Source of the DNA: VAZQ01 sp035693615
GTDB lineage: Bacteria > Pseudomonadota > Alphaproteobacteria > Rhizobiales > Xanthobacteraceae
DNA length: 64,000 bases
Reading direction: 5' to 3'
NCBI GenBank assembly: GCA_035693615.1
Contig: DASSGH010000008.1
Coordinates: 62,001 to 126,000 of the forward strand
Positions 26,533-35,377 of the stretch are shown here, piece after piece; the stretch's first letter is position 1; every line of letters begins with the position of its first letter. The position numbers and the translations under genes were made by a program. Below the pieces are notes generated by a model that ran no database searches, was not told where the DNA came from, and was given only the letters and a program-made list of their open reading frames with translations.

Positions 26533-27810
26533 ATGCGGTATAATCCAATCTATCGGGCGGCGGCGGGTTGCGCTCGCGCCTGCGTGGCGCTGGCGGTTTG
26601 CGCCCTGGCGTTCGCGGGCGCGGCCTGGGCGCAGTCCGGCGAGCCGATCAAGATCGGGTTCAGCATGGCGCTGACCGGCGGGCTTGCGCCCAACGGCAAG
26701 TCGGCGTTGCTCGCGCAGAAGATTTGGGAAGAAGATATCAACGGAAAAGCCGGCCTGCTCGGTCGTCCTGTCAAGCTCATCTACTATGACGACAAGAGCT
26801 CGCCGGCCGAAGTGCCTTCGATCTACACGAAGTTGCTCGATATCGACAAGGTCGACCTGATCATCGGCCCCTACGCCACGGCGATGATCGCGCCGGCCAT
26901 GCCGATCGTGATCCAAAGGAAGAAAACTTTCATCGGCCTGCTCGGCCTCGCGGTGAACAGCGAGTTCAATTATCCAAACTATTTTGTGATGATTCCGTCC
27001 GGCCCGGACGCGAAGCCGGCCTTCACTAAGGGCTTCTTCGATCTCGCCATGGCGCAGAATCCAAAGCCGCAGACGGTGGCGATCGTGGCGGCCGACCAGG
27101 AATTCTCGCGCAACGCCGCGGACGGTGCGCGCGAGAATGCGCAGAAGGCGAAGCTTAAGATCGTTTACGACAAGACTTATCCGCCGTCGACCACGGACTT
27201 CGCGCCCATCGTGCGCGCAATCCAGGCGACCAATCCGGACATCCTCAACATCAACTCCTATCCACCCGACTCCGTCGGAATGGTGCGCGCGATCAACGAG
27301 ATTGGCTTCAAGCCGAAGATGATCGGCGGCGGCATGGTCGGCCTACAGGCGACCGCCATCAAGACGCAGCTCGGCCCGCTGCTCAACGGCTTTACCAATT
27401 ACGACTTCTGGCTACCGGTGCCGAAGATGGATTTCCCCGGCGTTGGCGATCTCATCAAGCGCTACCAGGCTCGTGCCGGGGCCGAAGGCGTCGATCCGCT
27501 CGGCTATTACATGGCGCCGTGGGGCTACGCCCAGCTGCAAGTGCTGCAGCAGGCGGTTGAAGGCACCAAAAGCCTCGACGATGCCAAGCTCGGCGACTAC
27601 ATCCGCGCCAACACGTTCAGCACCGTCGTCGGCGACGTGAAGTTCGGTGCCAAGGGCGAATGGGCGGAGTCGCGTGTGCTGCAGGTGCAGTTCCAGCATG
27701 TCAAGGGCAACGACGTCGCGCAATTCAAAGACATCTCGACGCAGGTGGTGGTGTCGCCGGCGCAGTACGAGTCGGGCAAGGTGATCTATCCCTATGAGAA
27801 CGCGAAGTAG
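26533..27810 (+). CDS. Branched-chain-amino-acid-type ABC transporter substrate-binding protein
   Basis: The 425-residue periplasmic protein is of the LivJ/AmiC fold. The signal (residues 1-33, ending AGAAWAQ) precedes EPIKIGFSMALTGGLAPNGKSALLAQKIWEEDIN and KLIYYDDKSSP. Two ATGs lie six bases apart (26527 and 26533); GGGAGG at 26521-26526 touches the first but is well placed for the second, so the second is chosen. It faces the convergent livFGMH operon and is its likely receptor. Family members bind amino acids, amides, urea or aromatic acids; the ligand here is unknown. Confidence 0.93.
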   Translation: MRYNPIYRAAAGCARACVALAVCALAFAGAAWAQSGEPIKIGFSMALTGGLAPNGKSALLAQKIWEEDINGKAGLLGRPVKLIYYDDKSSPAEVPSIYTKLLDIDKVDLIIGPYATAMIAPAMPIVIQRKKTFIGLLGLAVNSEFNYPNYFVMIPSGPDAKPAFTKGFFDLAMAQNPKPQTVAIVAADQEFSRNAADGARENAQKAKLKIVYDKTYPPSTTDFAPIVRAIQATNPDILNINSYPPDSVGMVRAINEIGFKPKMIGGGMVGLQATAIKTQLGPLLNGFTNYDFWLPVPKMDFPGVGDLIKRYQARAGAEGVDPLGYYMAPWGYAQLQVLQQAVEGTKSLDDAKLGDYIRANTFSTVVGDVKFGAKGEWAESRVLQVQFQHVKGNDVAQFKDISTQVVVSPAQYESGKVIYPYENAK

Positions 27811-27926
27811 CGCGCCAGGTGTTACTCCTCGCCTACTGAGGTGCGCCTGCTCGACGGCGCCCCTCGACAGCAATCGAGCCGCGGGCGAACTCGATGCGGG
27901 TGTGCGCTTGACACGTGCGCGCCCGG

Positions 27927-28658
27927 CTAGAGCCCGAGATAGAACTTGCGAATCAGCTCGTTGTTGTTGAGTTCGTCGGCGGAGCGGCCCTCGAAGGCGA
28001 TCTGGCCGTGGACGATTACGTAGCCACGGTCAGCGATGCGCAGCGCCTGCGGAAAGTTCTGCTCCGCCATCAGTACAGTGAGCTTGTACTGATCCTTGAG
28101 CTCCTTGATCTTGTCGATGGTGCGGCTGACCAGCACCGGCGCCAGGCCAACCGAGGGCTCGTCGATCAACAGAATGCGCGGCGAAAGCATCAGCGCGCGT
28201 GCGAGTGCAAGCATCTGCTGCTCGCCGCCGCTCATCGAGCCGGCAAGCTGAGCGCGCCGCTCGGCGAGCCGCGGGAAGCATTCGAAACAGAAGTCCAAGT
28301 TTGCTCGCAGCGAGGCACGGGCTTTGCGGCGGAACGCGCCGAGCAAAAGGTTCTCCTCGACCGACAATCGGGGAAAGAGGCGGCGGCCTTCCGGCACTAG
28401 CGCGATGCCGAGGTCGACGATCTGCTCGGTGCTGCGGCCGATGAGATCGTGCCTTTCGCCGTCGATCTCGACCACGATGCGGCCGGCGCGCGGGCGCACG
28501 ATGCCCATGACGCATTTCATCAGCGTCGACTTGCCATTGCCGTTGGTGCCGAGCAGCACCACCGTCTCGCCCGTGTTGACGTTGAGCGACACGTTCTCCA
28601 GCACGCGCACGGCGCCATACGCGGCGTCGATCTTTTCGATGGTCAGGCTATTGGCCAA
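27927..28658 (-). CDS. livF: ABC transporter ATP-binding protein, LivF type
   Basis: The 243-residue cytoplasmic ATPase has Walker A GTNGNGKST, signature SGGEQQMLALARALM, Walker B RILLIDEPSVGLAP and the H-loop in VLMAEQN. Its start overlaps the livG end by 11 bases. It ends the operon livH-livM-livG-livF. Motifs are intact. Confidence 0.94.
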   Translation of the reverse strand: MANSLTIEKIDAAYGAVRVLENVSLNVNTGETVVLLGTNGNGKSTLMKCVMGIVRPRAGRIVVEIDGERHDLIGRSTEQIVDLGIALVPEGRRLFPRLSVEENLLLGAFRRKARASLRANLDFCFECFPRLAERRAQLAGSMSGGEQQMLALARALMLSPRILLIDEPSVGLAPVLVSRTIDKIKELKDQYKLTVLMAEQNFPQALRIADRGYVIVHGQIAFEGRSADELNNNELIRKFYLGL

Positions 28659-29385
28659 GGTAAGCCCTTTCCACCTCGGGATCGCGAATCACCGCGTCGG
28701 GCAGGCCGTCGGCGATTTTCTTGCCCGAGACCAGCACGATCAGCCGCTGTGAGAACTTCATCACCGCGCGCATGATGTGCTCGATCAGTATGATGGTGAT
28801 TCCGCGTTCGTTGAGCCGGATGAGCAGGCTGACGATGTCGTCGACCTCGGATTGCGACAGTCCGGCCATCGATTCGTCGGCGATGAGGAGTTTCGGCTCG
28901 GCGGCCATGGCGCGGGCGAGCTCGAGCTTGCGCATCTCCACTTGGGTGAGATCGCGCGGTAGGTGGGTCCCTTTGTCCGCCAGCGCGACGAGCTGCAACA
29001 GCTCGGCGCAGCGGGTGTCGAGCTCGGCCGGCGAAAGTGCGCGTCCCGGCCGCGCGTTGACGGTATAGAGAAGCGGCACCCGCAGATTGTCGGCGACCGT
29101 CAAGGTCGTGAACGGACGCGGAAGCTGAAAGCTGCGCGCCATCCCGCGGCGCGTGCGTTCGTGTGTGAGCAGGCCATCGACCGTTTCGCCGTCGAAACGC
29201 ACGTTGCCGGTCTCGTTGACCAAGGTGCCGCAAATGCAATTGACCAAGGTCGACTTGCCGGAGCCGTTGGGACCGATCAGGCCGACGCGCTCGCCCGCGG
29301 CGACGTTGAGGTCGATGCCGTCGAGCGCGACGAAACCGCCGAAGCGTTTGCTCAGACCGGTAACCTCGAGCAGCGTGCCAGCCAT
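28648..29385 (-). CDS. livG: ABC transporter ATP-binding protein, LivG type with unusual signature motif
   Basis: The 245-residue protein has Walker A GPNGSGKST, Walker B LLIADESMAGL, and H-loop LIEHIM. The ABC signature, normally LSGGQ or LSYGQ, reads LTQVE (DLTQVEMRKLELARAM), and the Pro of DEP is Ser (DES). Other LivG relatives in catabolic systems show LTLxx variants, so this may be a subfamily trait rather than damage. Its ATG overlaps the livM stop by one base (TAATG). It would pair with LivF. Confidence 0.92.
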   Translation of the reverse strand: MAGTLLEVTGLSKRFGGFVALDGIDLNVAAGERVGLIGPNGSGKSTLVNCICGTLVNETGNVRFDGETVDGLLTHERTRRGMARSFQLPRPFTTLTVADNLRVPLLYTVNARPGRALSPAELDTRCAELLQLVALADKGTHLPRDLTQVEMRKLELARAMAAEPKLLIADESMAGLSQSEVDDIVSLLIRLNERGITIILIEHIMRAVMKFSQRLIVLVSGKKIADGLPDAVIRDPEVERAYLGQ

Positions 29386-30326
29386 TACTTCGTCCTTCGT
29401 ATCCAGCCCTGCACCAGCCCGACGATGCCGTTCGGGGCGATGATCACGAAAGCGACCAGCAGCAGGCCGACGATGAGCAGGTTGACCGCCGAGGAAATGG
29501 TCACAGTCGCGATCTGCTGCAACGATCCGAGCAGGATCGCGCCGATGAGCGGTCCGACCCAGCTGGTCGTGCCGCCGATCATCGGCATGGCGATGGAATT
29601 GACTGCGTATTCGAGCCCGAAAGCGGACGAGGGCTGGAGATAGCCGATGTAATAGGGAAAGGGGGCCCCGGCCATACCCATGAGCGCGCCGGAGAGCGTC
29701 GTGGCGATGAGCTTGAGGCGCAGCGTGGGTACGCCCGATGCTTCCGCCGCAAGCTCGTCGTCACGGATGGTTGCGAAACCGTAGCCCAGCTGCGAGCGCT
29801 CGATCCCGCGCGCGATGGTGAGTGCGATGACCGCTAGAGCGAGCATCAATAGAAACAGATACTGGATATAGGGGCCGATCAGCGCAATCTCGTTGGGGCG
29901 GATGATGTAGGCGCCGCGCGAGCCGCCGACATAATCCCAGTTGACGATGAGGGTTTGCAGCACGACAGCCAGGGCGAGCGTCGCGATGGCGAAGAAGGCG
30001 CCGCGCAGCCGCAGCGTCAGATAGCCCATGCCGAGTCCGACGATGCCGGATACGCCGCCGCCGATCACGATGAGTAACGGAATCGGTAACGGATAGAGCT
30101 TGTGCAGGAACACCGTTGAATAGGCGCCGAGCGCGAAGAAGGCGGCCGAGCCGAAATTGACGTAGCCGGTGTAGCCGCCGAGAATGTTCCAGGCTGTCGC
30201 CAGCACCACGAATTGCAGGACGGTATAGCCGGCGAAGAACACGTAGTCATTGTTCACCCAGCGCGTGGCGAAGAACACGGCGATCGCGACGGCGATCAAC
30301 AGCAGCAGGAAGACCCGCGTCCGCAC
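29385..30326 (-). CDS. livM: Branched-chain-type ABC transporter permease, LivM type (GTG start)
   Basis: The 313-residue permease has about 9-10 helices. Family marks are NILGGYTGYVNFGSAAFFALGAY and MIGGTTSWVGPLIGAILLG. No ATG lies near the start; the frame is open far upstream as a shadow of livH. GTG at 30326, nine bases after TAGGA formed by the livH stop, is the best start; TTG at 30335 is an alternative. Confidence 0.9.
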   Translation of the reverse strand: MRTRVFLLLLIAVAIAVFFATRWVNNDYVFFAGYTVLQFVVLATAWNILGGYTGYVNFGSAAFFALGAYSTVFLHKLYPLPIPLLIVIGGGVSGIVGLGMGYLTLRLRGAFFAIATLALAVVLQTLIVNWDYVGGSRGAYIIRPNEIALIGPYIQYLFLLMLALAVIALTIARGIERSQLGYGFATIRDDELAAEASGVPTLRLKLIATTLSGALMGMAGAPFPYYIGYLQPSSAFGLEYAVNSIAMPMIGGTTSWVGPLIGAILLGSLQQIATVTISSAVNLLIVGLLLVAFVIIAPNGIVGLVQGWIRRTK

Positions 30327-30337
30327 GATGGACAATC

Positions 30338-31213
30338 CTATCGTCCGAGAAGACCCGCCGGTCGAAATGCGAGGGTGAGCAGGAGTACGCCGAATGCCAC
30401 TGCCGGCGCCCAGGACGGGCCGTAGAACGTGGCCGTGAAGCTCTCGAGAATGCCGAGCAGCATGGCGCCGATCACCGTGCCGGGAAGGCTGCCGAGTCCG
30501 CCGAGCACGCAGATCGCGAACACGCGGCCGATATATTCGCGTCCGACCGAAGGCTCGACCGGCTGGATGATAATCAGCAGCGCACCAGCCACCGCGGCGG
30601 TCGCGATGGAAATGCCGAACGCAATGCGCTTGATGCGTACCGGCGAGGCGCCCATGAGCCGCAACGCAAGCTGGTCTTGCGCCACGGCCTTGATCGCGCG
30701 GCCGATGAATGTGTACGACAGATACAGCTCGAGCGCGGCGAACAGCGCGAGCGCGGCGATACACGGCACCAGCATGCGCAGTGGGAAATCCATCACGCCG
30801 AGACGCCAGCTCGGTCCGATATAGGGCGCTTCGACGTAACGGTAATCGACGCCAAACACGAGGATGAGCATCACCTCGGTGACGAACAGCAAGCCGAAGA
30901 AGAATGACAAGCCGCGCAGCGATTCCTGCCCGCGCCGCTCGAAGGACTCGTAATAGACCTGATAGACACCGGCGCCGAGCAGATAAAACACCGGCAGCAT
31001 GAGGATGCTGACCGCGATCGGATCGATCCCGAGCCGAGCGTTGACGATATAGGCGATGTACGAGCCGAGGATGATGAAGGCGGGATGGGCGATGTTGACA
31101 ATATCGAGGATGCCGAACGAGATCGATACGCCGAGCGTCACAGCGGTGTAGAATCCGCCGAGCAGGATGCCGGCGATCACCGCGTTGATCAGCAGATCGA
31201 AGCTGAGCTCCAC
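30338..31213 (-). CDS. livH: Branched-chain-type ABC transporter permease, LivH type (GTG start)
   Basis: The 291-residue permease has about eight helices. The ISFGILDIVNIAHPAFIILGSYIAY segment and VFAICVLGGLGSLPGTVIGAMLLG motif are typical. The frame can begin at GTG 31231, but GTG 31213 has GGAGGGGG six bases upstream, so the shorter start (VELSFDLLINAV) is chosen. First gene of the operon; its leader is the structured 31.2-31.6 kb region. Confidence 0.93.
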   Translation of the reverse strand: MELSFDLLINAVIAGILLGGFYTAVTLGVSISFGILDIVNIAHPAFIILGSYIAYIVNARLGIDPIAVSILMLPVFYLLGAGVYQVYYESFERRGQESLRGLSFFFGLLFVTEVMLILVFGVDYRYVEAPYIGPSWRLGVMDFPLRMLVPCIAALALFAALELYLSYTFIGRAIKAVAQDQLALRLMGASPVRIKRIAFGISIATAAVAGALLIIIQPVEPSVGREYIGRVFAICVLGGLGSLPGTVIGAMLLGILESFTATFYGPSWAPAVAFGVLLLTLAFRPAGLLGR

Positions 31214-31293
31214 CTGTTTCCCCCTCCCCACGGCGCCCTCGCCACGTGCTCATAAGCAGCGGGGCGATTGACGGCCGTTATCGAGACTGTCGC

Positions 31294-31403
31294 GGCCGGG
31301 TTCGTCCCGGCCATCACGTCTTATTGCGAAAAGCAAGAGGCGGATGCCCGGCAGCGCCGACAAGTTTACGCAGTGTGCGCAAGCTTGACTGCGTGCCGGG
31401 CAT
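31294..31403. repeat. Paired palindromic repeat (REP-like)
   Basis: A 7-bp GC hairpin (31294-31312) is followed by ATGCCCGGCA (31344-31353) and TGCCGGGCAT (31394-31403), with an inner ACGCAGT/ACTGCGT pair. The flanking words GCCGGG and CCATCACGTC are typical of Hyphomicrobiales intergenic palindromes. This is recognition by resemblance; copy number elsewhere in the genome is unknown. Confidence 0.55.
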
Positions 31404-31444
31404 GACAAATCGCCAATTGGCGCGCTGTTATCGTCACGTTGCTG

Positions 31445-31495
31445 GCCAGCCCACCTTCCTTGCGTGCCAGTGTGCAGGAAGGTTTTGGGGTTGGC
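31445..31495. repeat. Long hairpin in the liv operon leader region
   Basis: GCCAGCCC+ACCTTCCT (31445-31460) pairs with AGGAAGGT (31476-31483) and, after a small bulge, GGGTTGGC (31488-31495). That is about 16 pairs, one of them G-T, around a 15-base loop. No T run follows on either strand, so it is not an obvious terminator. Confidence 0.5.
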
Positions 31496-31592
31496 TAGTC
31501 CGTTTCACGGAGCCGGTGCACTTACGGCTGAGCCCGAGCGGGCAGCCGTGCCGCCCCGCACGTAAGGCGAGACGGCGGTCGTAGGCCGCGGC

Positions 31593-32042
31593 TTACGCGG
31601 CGGCCTGCCGCCGGACGCTTTCCGGTAGCGGCAGCGGCTTGTTGGCGCTTTGCAGGAATTCGATGGTCATGAAGACCATCTCCTTGTCGCCGAGATTTTC
31701 GAGGTCGTGGACCTTGAACTGGCCGGAGCCATAGGTCTCGTGCCGAGTCTCGCCAGGCGCGTAGGTGTATTCGACCGTGGTGCCGTCGTGCACGTGCTGG
31801 CGCCCGCGACCGCCGGTGACGGCGGTCCAGAAATAGTCGAGCACGTGCCGGTGGAAGCCGATACGCTCGCCGGGCTTGAGACGAATGGTCCACACGCGGA
31901 CTCGATCGCTCTCCGACACCAGCGCGTTGCCAACACAGGGGTTGGGATTGTTCTTTTCCCGCTCGAATTCCGCAGCGATCTCCGGCGGCCACGCCGATTT
32001 CACCGCGCTCTCCGCCTGCTTATCCAGCATCGTCAGGGCCAT
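31593..32042 (-). CDS. Cupin domain-containing protein
   Basis: The 149-residue single-domain cupin has motif 1 around ERIGFHRHVLDYFWTAVTGG (His and His in HRHxxDY) and motif 2 near GETRHETYGSGQFKVHDLENLG. The ATG at 32042 follows GGAGGAATGCC; the frame continues upstream only as a shadow. Cupins of this type bind a metal and act as small dioxygenases, isomerases or sensors; the exact role is not deducible. Its start lies 68 bases from the divergent flavin monooxygenase start, suggesting shared control. Confidence 0.82.
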   Translation of the reverse strand: MALTMLDKQAESAVKSAWPPEIAAEFEREKNNPNPCVGNALVSESDRVRVWTIRLKPGERIGFHRHVLDYFWTAVTGGRGRQHVHDGTTVEYTYAPGETRHETYGSGQFKVHDLENLGDKEMVFMTIEFLQSANKPLPLPESVRRQAAA

Positions 32043-32110
32043 GGCATTCCTCCAGGTTTGGCTCGATATATAGCAATTTTGCGCGGCAGGAAACGGTAGG
32101 ATCGAACGGA

Positions 32111-33325
32111 ATGCGCAAGGCCAAGCGGCATGCGCTCGTCGTCGGCGGCTCGATGAGCGGCCTACTGGCCGCGCTGCTGCTGCGGCGCGCCGGCTGGGAG
32201 GTCGACGTCTTCGAGCGGGTCGAGCGCGAACTCGCGGGGCGCGGCGCCGGCATCGTCGCCCAGCCCGACCTGATCGAGACGGTGCGCCGACTCGGCATCG
32301 ATCCAACCGATCTCGGGGTCGAGATCACGACCCGCAAAATCCTTGATGCGTCCGGTCGCGTGGCCGCGGAATTCGAATGTCCCCAAGTTCTAACCGCCTG
32401 GGAGCGCGTCTACCGGCTGCTGCGCGATGCGTTTCCGCGCCAGCACTACCACCGCGGCCGCGGCATCAGCGCCTTCGTGCAGACGGAAAGGTCGGTGCTC
32501 GCGCAGTTTGCCGATGGCGGGGAGGCGGAAGGCGACCTGCTGGTGGGTGCGGATGGACTTCGTTCCACCATCCGCCAGCTATGCCTGCCCCAACTCGCGC
32601 CCAGCTACGTCGGCTACGTCGCCTGGCGCGCGCTCATCCCCGAGGCGGCGTTTCCGGCGCCGATCCACCGCGAGCTGTTCAATTTCATGACCTTCTGCCT
32701 GCCGCCGGGCGAGCAGTGCCTGGGCTATCCCGTCGCGGGACCCGACAATGACCTGCGTCCCGGCCATCGCCGCTACAACGTGGTTTGGTACCGGCCGGCG
32801 GACGAGCGCGCCGAACTCACGCGCCTGCTGACCGATGACGCCGGCAACACCCACACGATATCGATCCCGCCGCCGCTAATCCGTCGCGAGGCGATCGGGC
32901 AAATGCGCGCGGCCGCGGAACGGCTGCTCGCACCGCAATTTCGCGAAGTGGTGCGCATAATGGAAGAGCCGATCCTGCAGCCGATCTACGATCTCGAGAC
33001 GCCGCGCATGGCGTTCGGGCGTGTCGCCATCATCGGCGACGCGGCGTTCGTCGCGCGTCCTCACGTCGCGGCCGGCGTCGCCAAGGCGGCGGACGATGCG
33101 GCAACATTGACGGCGGCGCTCGACCTCGACGAGGTCGAGCCGGCGCTGCGACGATTCGAAGCGCAGCGCCTGCCGGTCGGCAGGCGCATCATCGAGCGCG
33201 CGCGGCACCTCGGCGCCTATCTGCAGGCCACGCAGACCGCCGCCGAGCGGGAGCGCTCGCAGCGCCACAGCATTCCCGAAGCCGTGCTGGCGGAGACCGC
33301 AGTGCTCGATTTCTTGCGCGAGTGA
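32111..33325 (+). CDS. FAD-dependent monooxygenase (2,6-dihydroxypyridine hydroxylase-like)
   Basis: This 404-residue class A flavin monooxygenase has the Rossmann motif VVGGSMSGLLAALLLRRAGW (residues about 10-29), the DG motif LLVGADGLRSTIR and the GD motif RVAIIGDAAFVARPHVAAGVAKAADDA, in the expected order. The GxGxxG is relaxed to GGSMSG. The overall layout, including YVGYVAWRALIPE, resembles 2,6-dihydroxypyridine 3-monooxygenase and related salicylate-type hydroxylases. It would hydroxylate an aromatic or N-heteroaromatic acid with NAD(P)H and O2 (inferred). It is divergent from the cupin gene. Confidence 0.88.
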   Translation: MRKAKRHALVVGGSMSGLLAALLLRRAGWEVDVFERVERELAGRGAGIVAQPDLIETVRRLGIDPTDLGVEITTRKILDASGRVAAEFECPQVLTAWERVYRLLRDAFPRQHYHRGRGISAFVQTERSVLAQFADGGEAEGDLLVGADGLRSTIRQLCLPQLAPSYVGYVAWRALIPEAAFPAPIHRELFNFMTFCLPPGEQCLGYPVAGPDNDLRPGHRRYNVVWYRPADERAELTRLLTDDAGNTHTISIPPPLIRREAIGQMRAAAERLLAPQFREVVRIMEEPILQPIYDLETPRMAFGRVAIIGDAAFVARPHVAAGVAKAADDAATLTAALDLDEVEPALRRFEAQRLPVGRRIIERARHLGAYLQATQTAAERERSQRHSIPEAVLAETAVLDFLRE

Positions 33326-33343
33326 GGGCGGCGTGCGCCCCGC

Positions 33344-34255
33344 TCAGGTCCGCTTTGCGCGCGGCTTCGCGCTCCCCCGCTTGACGCCCGCCATCGTCTC
33401 CAGCACCGCGCAGACCGCCGCGGTGTCCTGCTCGGCGTGCCCGCTGCGCATCGCCTTGTCGTAGATCGGCACGGTGGCGTCGAACATCGGCGTCGGACAG
33501 CGCAGAGCGCGCGCAAATTCGCCGATCACCGCCATGTCCTTTTGCCACACCGATATTTTCATGCTGGGATCGTCATAGCGGTCTCGCACCATCATCGGCG
33601 CGCGGAGCTCGAACACCCGCGAGTTCGCCGCGCCCGACGTGACCATGTCGAACACCGTGCGTGCGTCGAGGCCAGCCTTGAGCCCCAGCACCATGGCCTC
33701 AGCGCTCGCAACGTTGTTGATGGCGACGAGGAGATTGGCGACATATTTCATGCGGCTGCCGTTGCCGAAGGCGCCGAGGTCGTGCGCCGCGCGCGCGAAC
33801 GCGGCAAACAGCGGGCGCAGACGCCGGATCGCCTGGCGCTCGCCGCTGGCGTAGACCACCAGGTCTTTGACCTTGGCCTGCGCGCCGGTGCCGCTCACCG
33901 GACAGTCCAGCATGACGTGGCCGGCCCTGCGCAGCGTGCGCTCCGCCTCGAGCTTGTCGTCGATCGCAAACGTGCTCATCTCCACGATGATCCGTCGGTC
34001 GACGCCGGCGCCGACGATCGCCTTTACCGTCGCATCGAGTGCGGCCGGCTTGGGCAGGCTGGTGATGATGGTCCTGATCTCGGCGGCGAGCGTCTTTACA
34101 TCTCGGGCAATCTCGACGCCGGCGCGCGCCATGGCGCGGCGGCGGGCGGCATCGATGTCGTAGCCCACGACGCGCCAGCCGGCCGCGACGAGGTTGCGTG
34201 CGAACGCGCCTCCCATGATGCCGAGCCCGACGATGCCGATGCTTCCCTTCGCCAT
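33344..34255 (-). CDS. NAD(P)-dependent beta-hydroxyacid dehydrogenase (HIBADH family), copy 1
   Basis: The 303-residue protein has an N-terminal Rossmann domain with IGIVGLGIMGGAFARNL (6-22) and the substrate motif LDCPVSGTGAQAKVKDL (about 120-136). The catalytic Lys lies in GNGSRMKYVANLLVAINN. It resembles 3-hydroxyisobutyrate and tartronate-semialdehyde reductases. The ATG at 34255 begins MAKGSIGIVG. It converges with the flavin monooxygenase (18-base gap) and is divergent from the second family copy. Confidence 0.92.
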   Translation of the reverse strand: MAKGSIGIVGLGIMGGAFARNLVAAGWRVVGYDIDAARRRAMARAGVEIARDVKTLAAEIRTIITSLPKPAALDATVKAIVGAGVDRRIIVEMSTFAIDDKLEAERTLRRAGHVMLDCPVSGTGAQAKVKDLVVYASGERQAIRRLRPLFAAFARAAHDLGAFGNGSRMKYVANLLVAINNVASAEAMVLGLKAGLDARTVFDMVTSGAANSRVFELRAPMMVRDRYDDPSMKISVWQKDMAVIGEFARALRCPTPMFDATVPIYDKAMRSGHAEQDTAAVCAVLETMAGVKRGSAKPRAKRT

Positions 34256-34434
34256 TGCCAGTCTCCATTGGCCGGTCCATCCGACGCGGACGCTACACGG
34301 CGATTTCACCTGCCTTCAAGCGCGATCTGCGCATCGGCCGCAGCAGGGCTATCTCGCGCGTGCCTAATCCCTTATCGTCACGCCGACTGCGGAACGACGT
34401 GGCAGTGCGGGCAAGCGCATAGGAGGCAAGTCCG

Positions 34435-35337
34435 ATGCAAATCGGCATCGCCGGGATCGGTAAGATGGGCGCGGCCATCGCGCAGCGACTCATGGAAGTC
34501 GGACACACGGTCACCGTGTGGAACCGCTCCGCCGATAAACTCAAGCCCCTCGTGGCTGCCGGCGCCGCGGTGGCCGCCACGCCCGCCGAGCTCGCGTCGA
34601 AAAGCGAGGTCGTCATCACCATCCTCACCGATGCCGCCGCGATCGACGCGGTCTACGGCGGCGCATCGGGGCTGCTCGAGGGCAACGTGCGCGACAAGTT
34701 GTTCATCGAGATGAGCACGGTGCGGCCGCAGACCCAGCTCGCGCTGGCCGCGAAAGTGCGCGCCAAGGGGGCGGCCCTCGTCGAATGCCCGGTCGGCGGC
34801 TCGACCGCTCCGGCGCAGCAGGGCAAGTTGATCGGATTGATGGGCGCTGAGCCCGCTGACGCCGCACGCGCGAGGCCGATCCTCGAACAGCTTTGCCGCC
34901 GCCTCGAGCATTGCGGCCCGGTCGGCTCCGGCTCAGTGATGAAGCTCACCATCAACATGCCGCTGATGATCTATTGGCAGGCGCTCGGCGAGGCGCTCGC
35001 GCTCTGCGGTCCGCTCGGGCTCGATCCGGCGCGGATCATGGACCTGCTCGCGGATACCTCGGGCGGCCCGAACGTGCTCAAGGTGCGCGGCGCAGGCGTG
35101 GCGCAGATGCTCAAGGGCGGTGACGCCGGACCGGTGACCTTCGATGTCGACAGCGCAGTAAAAGATCTGCGCACCATGGTAGCGGAGGGCAAGGCGCGCG
35201 GGGTAGAGCTGCCGCTCACCGCGACGACGCTTGGCTGCTACGAGGAGACCAAGCGAAACGTCTCGGGCGCGGCGGAGGTATCCACAGTGTCGGTTTATTG
35301 GGCGAACCGCGCCAAGCAGCGATCGGAGACCGCCTAA
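34435..35337 (+). CDS. NAD(P)-dependent beta-hydroxyacid dehydrogenase (HIBADH family), copy 2
   Basis: The 300-residue protein has MQIGIAGIGKMGAAIAQRL at the N-terminus, VECPVGGSTAPAQQGKL as substrate motif and the catalytic Lys in GSGSVMKLTINMPL. It is only moderately similar to the copy at 33.3-34.3 kb, so it is not a recent duplicate. Typical substrates are 3-hydroxyisobutyrate, glyoxylate or tartronate semialdehyde. It is followed 40 bases later by a GlcG-like gene, a pairing that suggests glycolate/glyoxylate-type or related catabolism (inference). Confidence 0.92.
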   Translation: MQIGIAGIGKMGAAIAQRLMEVGHTVTVWNRSADKLKPLVAAGAAVAATPAELASKSEVVITILTDAAAIDAVYGGASGLLEGNVRDKLFIEMSTVRPQTQLALAAKVRAKGAALVECPVGGSTAPAQQGKLIGLMGAEPADAARARPILEQLCRRLEHCGPVGSGSVMKLTINMPLMIYWQALGEALALCGPLGLDPARIMDLLADTSGGPNVLKVRGAGVAQMLKGGDAGPVTFDVDSAVKDLRTMVAEGKARGVELPLTATTLGCYEETKRNVSGAAEVSTVSVYWANRAKQRSETA

Positions 35338-35377
35338 GCCAACGCACTCTCTCTCAACGACCGTTTGGAGCGCCGAG

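Larger units (their letters stand above)
31232..31592. other. 361-base gene-free region with several strong inverted repeats
   Basis: No protein gene is supported. It holds a GGCCGGG-TTCGT-CCCGGCC hairpin (31294-31312), a 10-bp perfect inverted repeat enclosing another (31344-31403), a long hairpin (31445-31495), and further complementary segments around 31515-31565. On the minus strand this is the leader of the liv operon and the tail after the cupin gene. The first two hairpins resemble the palindromic repeats common in Bradyrhizobium-like genomes. Confidence 0.6.

Noticed and set aside
29385..31253. A 622-residue fusion of livM with upstream sequence
   Set aside because: The first half is a shadow of livH in another frame; livM begins at GTG 30326 next to the livH stop.
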